This document shows positions 1-10,300 of a stretch of 12,408 nt of DNA, in pieces; position 1 is the stretch's first letter; every line of letters begins with the position of its first letter. Source of the stretch: Chloromonas sp. AAM2. Its lineage: Eukaryota; Chlorophyta; Chlorophyceae; Chlamydomonadales; Chlamydomonadaceae. Under the pieces are notes generated by a model. That model was not told the origin of the DNA. It did not search any database and saw only the letters and a list, made by a program, of their open reading frames with translations. Where the stretch lies: NCBI GenBank assembly GCA_004335635.1, contig QAXH01003369.1:1-12408 (forward strand). Reading direction: 5' to 3'. The translations under genes and the position numbers were made by a program.

Positions 1-1547
1 GGCGCGGCCTCGGCGGGATGGTTGTGTACGCCCTCGGCCGCACCGTGAGAAGCGTGTGCATCCCCGTGGCCCGCAGGTGGGGGCAGGGCGGGCGTGCCCA
101 CAGAAGGGTGGGACATAGCGCTGATTGCACCGGGCATCAGCTGCCAGACGGGGCCAGCGGAGACGGGGCTGCGGCGGGGCACGGGGCCAGGCTGGGACGG
201 GTCCGCGTCCTGAGACGACGGCGCCTGTGGCTCGTAACCCAGCGTCTCTGCACAAAGCAGCTTCTGCAGGTGACTCAGCTTGTGCAGCTCAAAGAGTTGC
301 TGCACGAACGCCTGCTGCTGCTTGAGGACTGTTGCTCGCACTGTGGCCCACCGCTGGGGCCCGAGCAGTGCGCGTACGTAATCAGTCGGCTGGGCAGAAG
401 CGCTGTGGCTGCCGACGCATGTGTGCGTGCGGGGTGGTGGGGGTGGCATTGATGTGCGGGCCTCTGAAGTGGCTGCAGCGGGTGATGGTTCCCATGGCTT
501 GCCCCATGCAGATGCATTGATAGCGCCGGGCTGTTCCCAGGTCTTGTTGTGAGCGGAGGTGCTGGGCCGGACGTGCGGCTGTTCCCAGCCCGTCATGGCA
601 GTTGTGTTGACCTGGGGTTGATCCTCCTCGTGCGCTTGATGGCTGCTGGCGTTATGATCGTTGGCAGCCTCTTCACGATCCTCACGGGCTTGTTCGCGTG
701 CTTCAGTTTGCATGGTGGTTGCATAACGCCCCCGAGGGCTTGAGCTAGCCTTGGATGGGCCTGCCCCATGCATCTGCGAATCTGCACTGTTTCTATGCAC
801 GTGCTCCTCAGCATCACTTGTTGTTCCCTCAGGTGAGTGATTAACCACGGCTGAGTCATTTGCTACACGTGAAGTCTGCACTGGCTGCTGCTGCTGCTGG
901 TCGGTGCTGGGCCAAGCTGGTTGTTGCTGGCCGAGCCATGCATCTGGACTCATGGGCTGCTGGCTAGAGCTGAGCCATGCTGCCTGCGGTTGTGGTTGCG
1001 TTGGCAAGCCAGGCCAGATGGGGCTACCTTGCCCTGGCTGGCCATTGGCAGCGTTGGCTGCTAGCATCATCGACCAGGGGTGGGCTGGTGTTGAGCCATT
1101 AGTGCTGCCCGCGTTGGCGGACATAAGCTGCATCTGCATCTGCAGCATCTGGTCTTGGAAGGATGTGCCAGCCTGGCTAGTAGCGGATGACCCTGGCACG
1201 GGCCCGGACGAAGCGAAACCTGTCTGCATCTGGCTGAGTATTGCAGCGAGGGCACGTTGCTGTGTGGAGGTCCCTGTATACGGGTCGCTGGGATCGCCAT
1301 GATGACCTGGCAATTGACCAGTGGCGGCCAAGTTCTGCAGCGTAGGCTGAGACATTGTGTGCTGCGCAGACGCAATGCCGTACTTCGCCATGCCTTGGAA
1401 AGCTGCTGCTCCACATTCAGATTGGTCACCACCACAAGGATGCGCCAGGTTGGCGCCAACTGTCCAGCCGAGAGAGCCGGGCACAAGCCCAGCATTGCTC
1501 TGATTGCCACCGTAGCTTCCTTGATTCATGCTCAAAAGGGCTGCCAT
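1..1547 (-). CDS. ELF3/EEC-like protein, partial (3' end beyond left edge)
   Basis: A single frame stays open for 515 codons from the ATG at 1547-1545 to position 1. No stop occurs in the window, so scans that require a stop codon miss it. Residues about 1-385 are low complexity, rich in Gln, Ser, Pro, Ala, Met and Trp, with a QQQQQ run and two WEQP motifs. Residues about 389-436 (positions about 383-241) contain LLGPQRW, then QQQAFVQQLFELHKL and LQKLL. This matches in order the central conserved block of plant ELF3/EEC proteins (LGQKRFWRAR, then QQRVFAVQLFELHRL and QKLIA, recalled from the family). A Pro/Gly/His-rich tail follows. Arabidopsis ELF3 is a nuclear scaffold of the circadian evening complex; a similar role here is inference. 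An in-frame TAG directly precedes the ATG, so this is the first Met of the exon. A possible 5'UTR intron (donor after 1702, acceptor ending at 1548) would leave the start unchanged. The family match rests on one motif block. Confidence 0.72.
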   Translation of the reverse strand, partial: MAALLSMNQGSYGGNQSNAGLVPGSLGWTVGANLAHPCGGDQSECGAAAFQGMAKYGIASAQHTMSQPTLQNLAATGQLPGHHGDPSDPYTGTSTQQRALAAILSQMQTGFASSGPVPGSSATSQAGTSFQDQMLQMQMQLMSANAGSTNGSTPAHPWSMMLAANAANGQPGQGSPIWPGLPTQPQPQAAWLSSSQQPMSPDAWLGQQQPAWPSTDQQQQQPVQTSRVANDSAVVNHSPEGTTSDAEEHVHRNSADSQMHGAGPSKASSSPRGRYATTMQTEAREQAREDREEAANDHNASSHQAHEEDQPQVNTTAMTGWEQPHVRPSTSAHNKTWEQPGAINASAWGKPWEPSPAAATSEARTSMPPPPPRTHTCVGSHSASAQPTDYVRALLGPQRWATVRATVLKQQQAFVQQLFELHKLSHLQKLLCAETLGYEPQAPSSQDADPSQPGPVPRRSPVSAGPVWQLMPGAISAMSHPSVGTPALPPPAGHGDAHASHGAAEGVHNHPAEAA

Positions 1548-4228
1548 CTACAACGCAGATACCAATCACTTTGGTGGATAGAGGCGATAATGCAGAATTT
1601 TCCCACTGAAGATTTTGATCATTATATTACAAAAGACAAAGCGGTATTACGCGGTCTAATTAGACGTGGCGTGCTCGACCGGTAGTTACGAGGCGGCTCA
1701 CCTGGCTGGCCGACAAGGCAGGCTTTAATGTTCACGCCAATGCTCGCCCACACGAGTCGCTCACGCAGCTCTCAGGTGGCTGACGTGCTGCCCGTAATAC
1801 AAGCCTTGTGAGCTGAGCTGAACTGCGAAATGCTGCTTCTGGGTAGGAAGTAAACAACAGAGGAGTGGCTGCACCTTGGGTAGAAGCTCAAGTTGCTCTG
1901 AGTTTGCAGCTGAAGCGTGGAGTGATCTCCTGCCTTCTGCCAATGCGTGTGGCTAGGGGCTCCAAACCCCAGAATTACGTGTCTGATGCTGTGAGAGTAT
2001 ACTTGTGCTATTGCGCGTCGCTTGTATCTTGCGGAAGCGGTAGTGCAAAAAGCAGTGGAAGTGGTGGGACAGGCAAGCAACAACGTCTGCGTAACGTTTC
2101 ACTGGCGGTTTCAGTGTCTCGATTGCGCATATATTGTGCTGGAAGATCGGCATGAAGTGGATTGACACAATCTTAACGGGATTACAGCCTGATCTTTGCA
2201 TGCAAGAGCAGGAGGAGTGCATACACGCGGTGGGATCCGGCACTCCTTGCCGCCGCCATATTCATCCATCACCCCCTCGCACCCACACACCCGTCAAGAC
2301 TTTTGCATAAGTCGCCGAACCCACCCTAGTTCATGACACCAGGTTCATGATAGCTGTCCGAGACAGTTCACGTGTATGGCCTGGCTACCAGCTCTTCCGA
2401 GACTTTGGCTGATATGATACCGTCATAGCAGCACGATCTCTCGTAGTTCGGGGTCAGTCAGCCTGACAGTTCCATGCAGTCAGTGTTAGGCTCAATCATC
2501 AAAGAGTCACACGGCACCTCTTCCTTGTTACGCAGCACAGTCAGTCGAAGCAGACGTAGTCAGTCATTGCAAACACTTGCGCATTCTGTCTACCAGCCGG
2601 ACTGTTGCCAATGGCTGGGAAAACAGACTGTCTGCCTGGCACATTGACACTGAGTCTAGGATTCTGATACTAACACTGTTTGCTGCCCGCACAGTTTGCA
2701 CATACGCTCTAAATCGGCCAGTACACAAGCCTCACACAGACCTCAGGTTATCCCATGATCACCATGCTTGCATGCTCTGACATTCACCAACGCAAGGACT
2801 GGCAAGTCAGCACACGCAAGTAGTGTACATATGCTCAACCTTTAAAACGCCGCCAAATCAACATCACGCTGCCCACAACAGGTAGTTTCTGAGTCAGACA
2901 CCGGCTTGTTTCACGTGTTCATAATCAAGTCAGGTTGAACTACTGGCCAGCCTGGCACGGTATACGATACGAGTTGAATGCTCTGTCAAGGAACGTCTGC
3001 AGGAGGGCAGCAAAGCAGCAAACCCTGCCCAGATTGCACAGGCCGCCCTTGTTCTACCCATGACGAAAGCCAAAGAAAAGCTCTACAATCCTAGTAGCCT
3101 TAGCAGAAACTGGCAGTGTGGCCGAACACCAGTGTCTCTTGCAGCACAAGCTCAACAACGCAAGCTGAGCGTTCACCCTCCGTGCACATGACCATTACTC
3201 AAAGCAGGCGCCTCTGCCTTCTTCCAGTCCGCCATTTCATACCAAGCAGCCACACAACAAAGCTGAAGCTTTTGGCCTCCGGTCAGCTTCGGAATGCCCA
3301 GCCCCTGTCAACAGCTGCCATAACAAAACTGCGCGTGCATGTGCACTTGATTACAGTGGCAGATGCCCTAGCTTTCCCAACCGTGGCAGCCGAACCGGGC
3401 CTCACGGCATAAACTGCAACAATGCAACATGCATACACCGTGCATCTGGACCACCTAGTTGGCCTGAAGGGAAAGAAGACAATGGATGACTAATTGTTTC
3501 ACCAGTCAGTCTGTAGTGAGGCCATTCACAGGCAAACAATCTGTGCGGTTCAATCGATGAACCACAAGCCACCACACATACTGCCCACACACACTGCCCA
3601 CACACACTGCCCACACAAACTGCACCACACACACTGCCACTGCGCCGAGCTTCAATGCTTAAAGTCCGTGGGCTTGGTCCGCCCCACCCCTTGAACGAGC
3701 TGCTTGTTGAGAGTCTGTGGCGAGGCGCATCCACTTGCCACGTCCTCATGAGTGCAGCAGTGACGGTGCAAGGCCCTGTCTGTGAACTTCGTTTGCTACA
3801 ACTGCTGTGGGAGTTGCTGGCACCTGGGTCTCCTAACTACAGCAGCTGCTACTTGTGTGCTCAACGAACCTTTCGTGCTCTGTTTGTGCTTGTAACAAAC
3901 GACCCTGCTGTGATCAGGTGCCCTGTCCAGCGACCGACTTGACGAACTGAACCTGCCTTTGGCCTCAGCTTCCCAAACAGCAACGTTGGGGGCGTCAACA
4001 GACGGGTTGTCTTCTCAAGTAGTATCCCTTCCCAGAGGTACGGGTGCATTTGTGAGGAGCGACATAGTCTGTGGCTAACATGAGGACCGCGTCTATTCGA
4101 GTGGTCCCCTCACTGAACGTATGCGACGTGAAGTTGTGAGGCTGTTGTCCACTCAGGTAGAGCACCTCCGTTCGCACTGGCTCCGGAGACACATGGTCAG
4201 TTTATTGGTGTAGGTGTGCTGCTCTGAC
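1548..4228. other. Intergenic region without a convincing gene
   Basis: This 2.7-kb stretch separates the FZL stop codon from the ELF3-like start, and both genes run leftward. It should hold the FZL 3' untranslated region and the promoter and 5'UTR of the ELF3-like gene. Open frames on both strands are short (under about 115 codons), have no recognisable domains and overlap one another. An AT-rich TATA-like stretch on the minus strand at about 1616-1632 and another at about 2128-2136 are possible promoter elements but are weakly supported. A minus-strand AATAAA lies at 4206-4201, 23 nt after the FZL stop. Green algae usually use TGTAA instead, and the nearest one I noticed on that strand is at 3355-3351. 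CAGTCA-like words recur at 2450-2570 without clear order. Confidence 0.6.
3572..3642. repeat. 13-bp CACACACTGCCCA tandem repeat
   Basis: About four to five imperfect copies of a 13-bp unit (CACACACTGCCCA) lie head to tail in the intergenic region. It is a simple minisatellite of CA-rich type, and I see no coding role in it. Confidence 0.8.
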
Positions 4229-4363
4229 CTACTCGAGGTTTGCAGCCCGTTGCCCAAGCTCACCCAGTTGCCGCACCATGTCCCGGTGCTGCCGCGCCAG
4301 GCCCTCAAGCCTGGACACCTCGGCCGCTGCGGCACGCTCCAGCGGGGCGACCAACCGCTCAAC
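4229..4363 (-). CDS. FZL: FZL terminal exon with TAG stop
   Basis: The exon is 135 nt including the stop at 4231-4229, with acceptor CGCTTCCTGCAG. It encodes VERLVAPLERAAAAEVSRLE, then GLARQHRDMVRQLGELGQRA, ANLE and stop. The helical, heptad-like C-terminus matches the length and character of the plant FZL end. A copy of its first codons lies 83 bp upstream. Confidence 0.9.
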   Translation of the reverse strand, partial: VERLVAPLERAAAAEVSRLEGLARQHRDMVRQLGELGQRAANLE

Positions 4364-7300
4364 CTGCAGGAAGCGTCAGACATGGCCACACGAACTGTCA
4401 GCTGAAAAGCCGTGGCAGGATTCAAGGGGGCAACCAACCGCTGAACCTGCAGTTGTACAGGCAGCACGGATTGTTAGACACGACCGTCCATTGACATCCA
4501 CGACGGCCCATTGACTGAATCACAACTCAGCGATCCAGTGGCGCAGGAAGCAGGAAACGTCAGACATGCCTAAGGTAGTCATCATCTCATGGATGGCCCC
4601 TGGTTCCAACCAAAACAAAAACAAAAAAGGGATTATTATGATGGTTCAAGTGCTCAAGGGGTTGATGGGTTTCTGAACACACAAGCCCAAGGTCTGCGTG
4701 CCGAACTAGTTTGGTTGGCTTTGACTTCAAGTTTGAGCGCATTGGTCGATGTCACGAAACGTGCACTCGCCTGTTCCAATGTTTCCCCCAACTGCTCATC
4801 CAGTGCACTCTTCATGCGGTCCTGCACCCCGGTCACGAACTGGGAGGCCAGCTTGGCCACCTTGCCCTTGATCTCGGCTCGCCTGAACACATAGTCAGAC
4901 ACAGCCAAGGTTGTGTCGAATTGCAACTAAAGAAGCTAGCACCTTAGGCGGACCAAGGTTGACACAGCCAAGGTCGGTGCAATGCAACCACAGCAACCAA
5001 TGCAATGCAACCGCATGCAAAGCCATGGCCGGTACGCTACACGTCAGAGACTCTGCTTGTAATGAATCCCAGCATGCGACGGACAAAGCCTCAGCTGCAA
5101 AAACAAGCGCCCCCTCTCCCTTCCACAACACTTGTCTCCACTGATCATACCCTGGGAGTACCGCCTACTGTGGTCATGACATCACGTGGTACTCCTCATG
5201 ATGCACGTGATAAACAAGATCTCATCGTACAGCATGAAATGACAACCGAATCTCACCTGAGTGGCAGGTTAATGACGGATGCGTAGGCTGCAGCACTAGC
5301 AGCCCCTAGCACTAACAGGTCCTCAAACCCGTTTTCAATCCAACTGGTAACCACCAGACCCGCAGCGGGGGCGCCTGCAAGGACCGGAGAGGCAGATTAC
5401 ATTCCATCATCATTACAACATTTCAAGGACCAGAGGGGCAGTTTATATTTCGTCGTCATTACATGTCATTTGCAAACTCGCCCAAAGCATCTCTCTACCC
5501 ATGAACACATTGGATGATGAACCTGTGCTGCGGCTGCAACATTTGCCTGCGTTGGCATGCTGCGCACAGGGTTCGACAATTCGATCGATTTCGATATAAT
5601 TAAGCCACAAATCCAGAATCTTGATACAAGCTTTGCATGGACTTCACCAGTCCCGGTATTTTCTGCATGCCACTCTTGATGATAATCCAAAAATCCGATA
5701 AAATGCAAGAGCTGTGCCTGAGAATCTCAGGAGCAACCGGAATGGTGTGAGCCAGACTGCAAAACAGAGATCGCTGAAAATTCATGGTCAAACCCTGACT
5801 TACCAGAGCCCTCTGACGCTCCTGAGATCGCTGGAATTGTTTTGAGACCAAGTCTTACACCGGCAGGTTCTTACATGGAACTGTCTTGGCATCACCATCA
5901 TCAGTCATCAAACCAAATCTGCCCAAAGATTGCTCATTTCAGCCTGGCTGTTGCTCATGCGGGATTCCCACGAGAAGTCTCTGATTTCAGAAAAGCGAGT
6001 GAAACTGCCCATGATCTTGTCTGCTGGTTCCCCTTCCACCCCAAGATCATCACTCCCACTGCTTGCGACCCTGCATGTGTTGGCCTTACCCAGAGCAGTG
6101 GTGGCTGTTCCCACAACGGCCTCCCTCATCTCGCTCTCCAGGAGGGAGGCCGCGGCCCTCAGGTCAAACTCATCCGCTGGGCTGACCGGCTTAATCTGAG
6201 AGACCAGACAAAAACACGCGAACGATCTGTCTTCATGAGAACACAATTCATCAACTGCACACGCACACACACAACCACACACACACACACACACGCACGC
6301 ACACACACGCACGCACGCACGCATGTGCACACGCAGGTCGAACTCATCTGCTGGGCCCACAGGCTGAACCTGACAGACATGAACAAGAAGAGTTTCTATT
6401 TTTCGTATCCAGCGCTGAAGGAGCTGCCTTCAACCTACTCCGCCAAAATCAGTCCTTTCAGTGAAAAGTGAACAGGCAAAATCAGTCCAGTGAGAGCAAA
6501 AAATGACCTTGAGGATGGACCAGACCACCTGGCAGCAAGCCCACGACGTTTTGGCTCACTGAACTCAAACGTGCAGCAGTCAGGTGTCACGCAGCCAATC
6601 AGTTTACTCACCGCTATCCCACCCGAGACCATGGGTACCACTCCGGTGCCCCCCTCCGGCTCGCTGACACCACTGCCACCGCCATTCCCGTTGTCGCTAG
6701 TGGTGGGGACAGGCATGGCTGCACAGGACACAATCACACACAGGCTCACGGCATGATGGCGGGAGCAACTCCAAGGCCATTGCTTGCATGAGGGTCGCGC
6801 TCTGTCCAAACTCTCAACCCCCTTTCCTGTAAAAACAAGACAAAAGATAAACTTCTCCGACCCAACTCCGTAGGGTTCAGTCGCCCAAATACCGTACTGC
6901 TCCAAATGAGTCAGCGCCCACATCCGTATTTTCCTGAAACATTGTGCAATCGTCCCTCTCTGCCGGCCCCTTCACACACCTTTCTGCCATACTTCTTTTC
7001 TGCCCAGGTTGCCAGTGTTCCTGCCCTCTATCGAAAACTAGTAATCTTTGTGCTCAACTTGTAATGAACGCGGTCTCTGCCACCGTTTTGACGCACCTTC
7101 CAATGCCTGCTCCACATCCCGCATTTCCCGGCCCTGCGCTGCTGCCTCCTGCAGCCGGGCCTCTACGAACTCCCTGTAATAGGACCGCTGGGCGTCGCAG
7201 TTGGCAGACAGCCACCCCGCGTGTTCGGCCACAGCGTCGCGCACGCGGTCAAACCCTACAGCTTCAGCTTCGAATTTGACCTGCAGAAATCATTTGCAGT

Positions 7301-10300
7301 AATTTGACTATCATCTCATCTGCGGAATAAACTGACCTCCTGCGTGAGCAGGTAAGGTAAGCAGGAAGATTGCAAGGTTGGATTGAACAAACATTGTTGA
7401 GCATACGATCACACCCAACAGCTTCAGCTTCGAACTTAACGTGCAAAATCCATCTGAGTATATTCTGAGAATCAGTTTGGGCAAATAATTTACCTGCGAG
7501 AGAAAGCATAACCTAATGATTGTGAGGTTGAGAAACAGACAGGGTGTTGCGCACTGAGCCGATATACGAGCGATGTAAGTCATTTCAAACATGATAAACA
7601 CTGTAGGTCTGTGCCACAACATGAGCAACACAACTCAATAAGATTCAGACTACAGAGGCAGCGTCATGCAGGCCGTCCCAGCATTTGAAATGACGGCTCC
7701 AGGTCATCCGCAGTACCACCTAAAAACGTTTGTAAGCAAGAGCTGTGCCGCACTGTGTCCTCCATCTCATCCCTCAGCGAGGCAGACTTCGGTAATGGTG
7801 TGAGGCAGACTTCGGTAATGGTGTGAGGCAGACTTCGGTAATGGTGTGAGGTAGACTTCGGTAATGGTGTGAGGCAGACTTCGGTAATGGTGTGAGGCAG
7901 ACTTCGGTAATGGTGTGAGGTAGACTTCGGGAAAAATAGGCATACTTGAACAGCCGTTGTCGGACCCTGACCCTCACCAGTGTCTGGGCCATTGCCTGCG
8001 ACGCCTTGGGCCCCGTCACGTACTCCAACAGGGACAGGGCGTTGCTCAGCGCCAGCGTGCGGTCTATGTAAGCGTCTAGGCGACCGGTCACGCCTGCTAG
8101 CACCTGCAATGGGCAGTGCACATGGCGATGGTTTGGCCTGACACCACCAGGCGTGTGGCATCCATCATGCGAGTCAAGCCAGTCAGCACCTGCAGGCGCA
8201 GCCGGTATACATGGACACTGACATGATACGTCGGTCTCTGATTTGAGATTGTGTGTGTGTGTGTGTGGAGGAGGCGGCATTGCTTTCCGTTGAAATATGC
8301 GATACGATTCATTGCGTAAGGGATCGCATCGCCATGCACCTTCACTGCAAGATGTCCACAAGCTTCTGCCAAGCCGTAAACTTGGGATCATGACACAGAG
8401 CAGGACCTGATACCACGCAGCATCGCACGTCAGCATGGCATTGTCACATGTGTGCCCAGGCTCCTATCACTCCTTTCTTGGTTTAACGATTGTCAGGCGC
8501 GCAATTCTTGGAGAGATGTTGTGTCTAGCTGCAGTACCGTGGGTTAAACCATGAAAAGCCATGTGATGATGTGATGATGATGTGCTCCTATCACTCCGTG
8601 ACTCACACGCTGTTGCAGTTTGGCTACTGCAACCTCTCCATCAACTGCATTCAATGATTGGTAACCAACGGGTGCATTTTCTTTCTCTTCCAGCTGAGCA
8701 GCCCGCCCAAAATCTTTTTATCACCAACGGAACAAGCAACGTAGACAATGGCCTGTTCCTGTTTGCTTTGCGTTACTGAGGGCTGCTTCTGCCATATTCC
8801 GCGCTATTGAGCGTGCAACAGTCAACTCTTACTTTGAGCAGGGCATCCCGCTGCGCCGCTGCATCCTTATCCATGTCGTTGCGGAATCGGTCCAACTGAC
8901 GGGAGATGGATCGCACTGACGACAGCTCAGCCTGCACAAGAGGAAGCCAATCAACGCTTTTGAATATGATCAGTACTGCTTCCACACCACTAACATTGTT
9001 GCAACATTTTCGGCCATGAAACAGACCTTAACAAACTACCTTCACTCCTGCTAGCAATTCATTGGTCACTGAATTTCTTCTCCGTCTTCATGATTTAGGT
9101 CATCACAATGCGGTCTGATGCCAGCCCCAACAGTGCGCCTAGCGACCCATGCGCTCGGAAGAGTACGCATGGGTCGCTAGGCACACTGTTGGGGCTGGCA
9201 TCAGACCGCATTGTGATGACCTATGATGTAGCACACAACGGCTCGTCACCTATAACACAAAATTCCTGACCTGGGCTGCTCCCAAGTCTTGTTGCAGCTT
9301 GTTTGTCGTTGTTCCCAGGAGCAAATGTCATGTAATGTTGAATGATGGTTATGATGTCACCGTTTACGCTTCTCTACCCAAAAACCATCGTACAGAGGGT
9401 CCCTTCTCTACGCACTCACCACCTCTGACCAGCCTTACCTGTCCTATTGCATATATATAGTATTGCCATGACATGATAATATAATGACGACCACAAACCT
9501 TGATCAGAAGGTGTCTCCTCATGCGGGATGTAACAACAACTTGAGACTTGTACCCCACCTGCGCTGCTTCCAGGTCCTGTTGCAGTTTGTTCCCCGCCGC
9601 CCCCATGAGCGCATCCGCCACGAACAGGGGCGTCTGTAGCTTGAGACGCACGCCCTCGCCGGCACCAGACACACCGTTGCCTGAAACACACCACAATTGA
9701 CGACTGAGAACACTTGCACAAGCTTTGAGCAAGCAACGCTCGGTCATCCGTTGAGGAATGAAGGCCTGACTACTAGTTAGGCCTGAGTAGTTACCATCAT
9801 CACCATTGGTATGACATACATGCGCATTCATCCTGGTCAACATAACTCACTTGAGCCCCCGATGAGGAAGTCGTATATGAGTCGTTCGAACTTTCCAAAG
9901 CCCGAGCTGACCCACTCCACACTGGAGGCCAGCAGATCGCCGTCAACATCCGTCACCGCTGCAGTCGAGTAGAAATGGACACACAGGGTCGGACCCAAAA
10001 GCAAGACAAAAGCAAGACAAAAGCAAGACAGCAAGAAACGGTTTTGTTTACTACGACTGCAGCAGGATTGGGTAACAACGGTAACTTGATTGGTGACTAA
10101 CTAACAAAACGGTTGGTACAAAAGCAAGACAGCAAGAAAAGCAGAAAAGCAAGAACAGGCAATCCTTGGCGGGCCTAGCAGCGGGCAGGTCCATGTATGC
10201 TACAACTGTGCGTCAGGTCCTACACTGGTACAACTGCCATGACCATTGGAGCTGAAGCTAGAGTTGGCGACGGGAGACGGAGACCCAAAGTCGCCATGTG

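Noticed and set aside
529..555. Similarity of GGGCTGTTCCCAGGTCTTGTTG to the exon 7 copy near 9272
   Set aside because: It falls in the ELF3-like frame coding KTWEQPG; a short match between unrelated coding contexts is most simply chance.
18..1302. Plus-strand open frames such as 18-452, 549-743 and 904-1302
   Set aside because: They lie opposite the long minus-strand ELF3-like frame and read as its complement (Leu/Cys/Trp runs from CTG/TGC); none has a recognisable domain.
1067..1510. Minus-strand 147-codon frame and the 79-codon frame at 1177-1416
   Set aside because: Both are other registers of the same strand as the 515-codon frame, which is far longer and carries the conserved block.
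3545..3561. GGTTCAATCGATGAACC as a tRNA T-arm
   Set aside because: It is a short palindrome without acceptor, D or anticodon arms around it.
3402..3942. Open frames 3402-3749 (minus) and 3655-3942 (plus) in the intergenic region
   Set aside because: They are short and overlap each other; the first is largely the translated CACACACTGCCCA repeat. Neither shows a domain or splice-supported extension.
4201..4206. AATAAA poly(A) signal for FZL
   Set aside because: It lies only 23 nt after the stop, and green algae mostly use TGTAA, so a chance match is likely.
5842..6471. Plus-strand frame of 209 codons
   Set aside because: It is antisense to FZL exon 12 and crosses the CA repeat (His/Thr runs); no homology is recognisable.
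7779..7930. CRISPR-like array
   Set aside because: Units are contiguous 23-mers without unique spacers, in a spliced eukaryotic gene.
7664..8436. Long minus-strand frames of 165 and 220 codons with repeating HTITEV and SHHYRSLP
   Set aside because: They arise because the 23-bp repeat is open in all three registers; the real coding part is only exon 9 (7978-8103).
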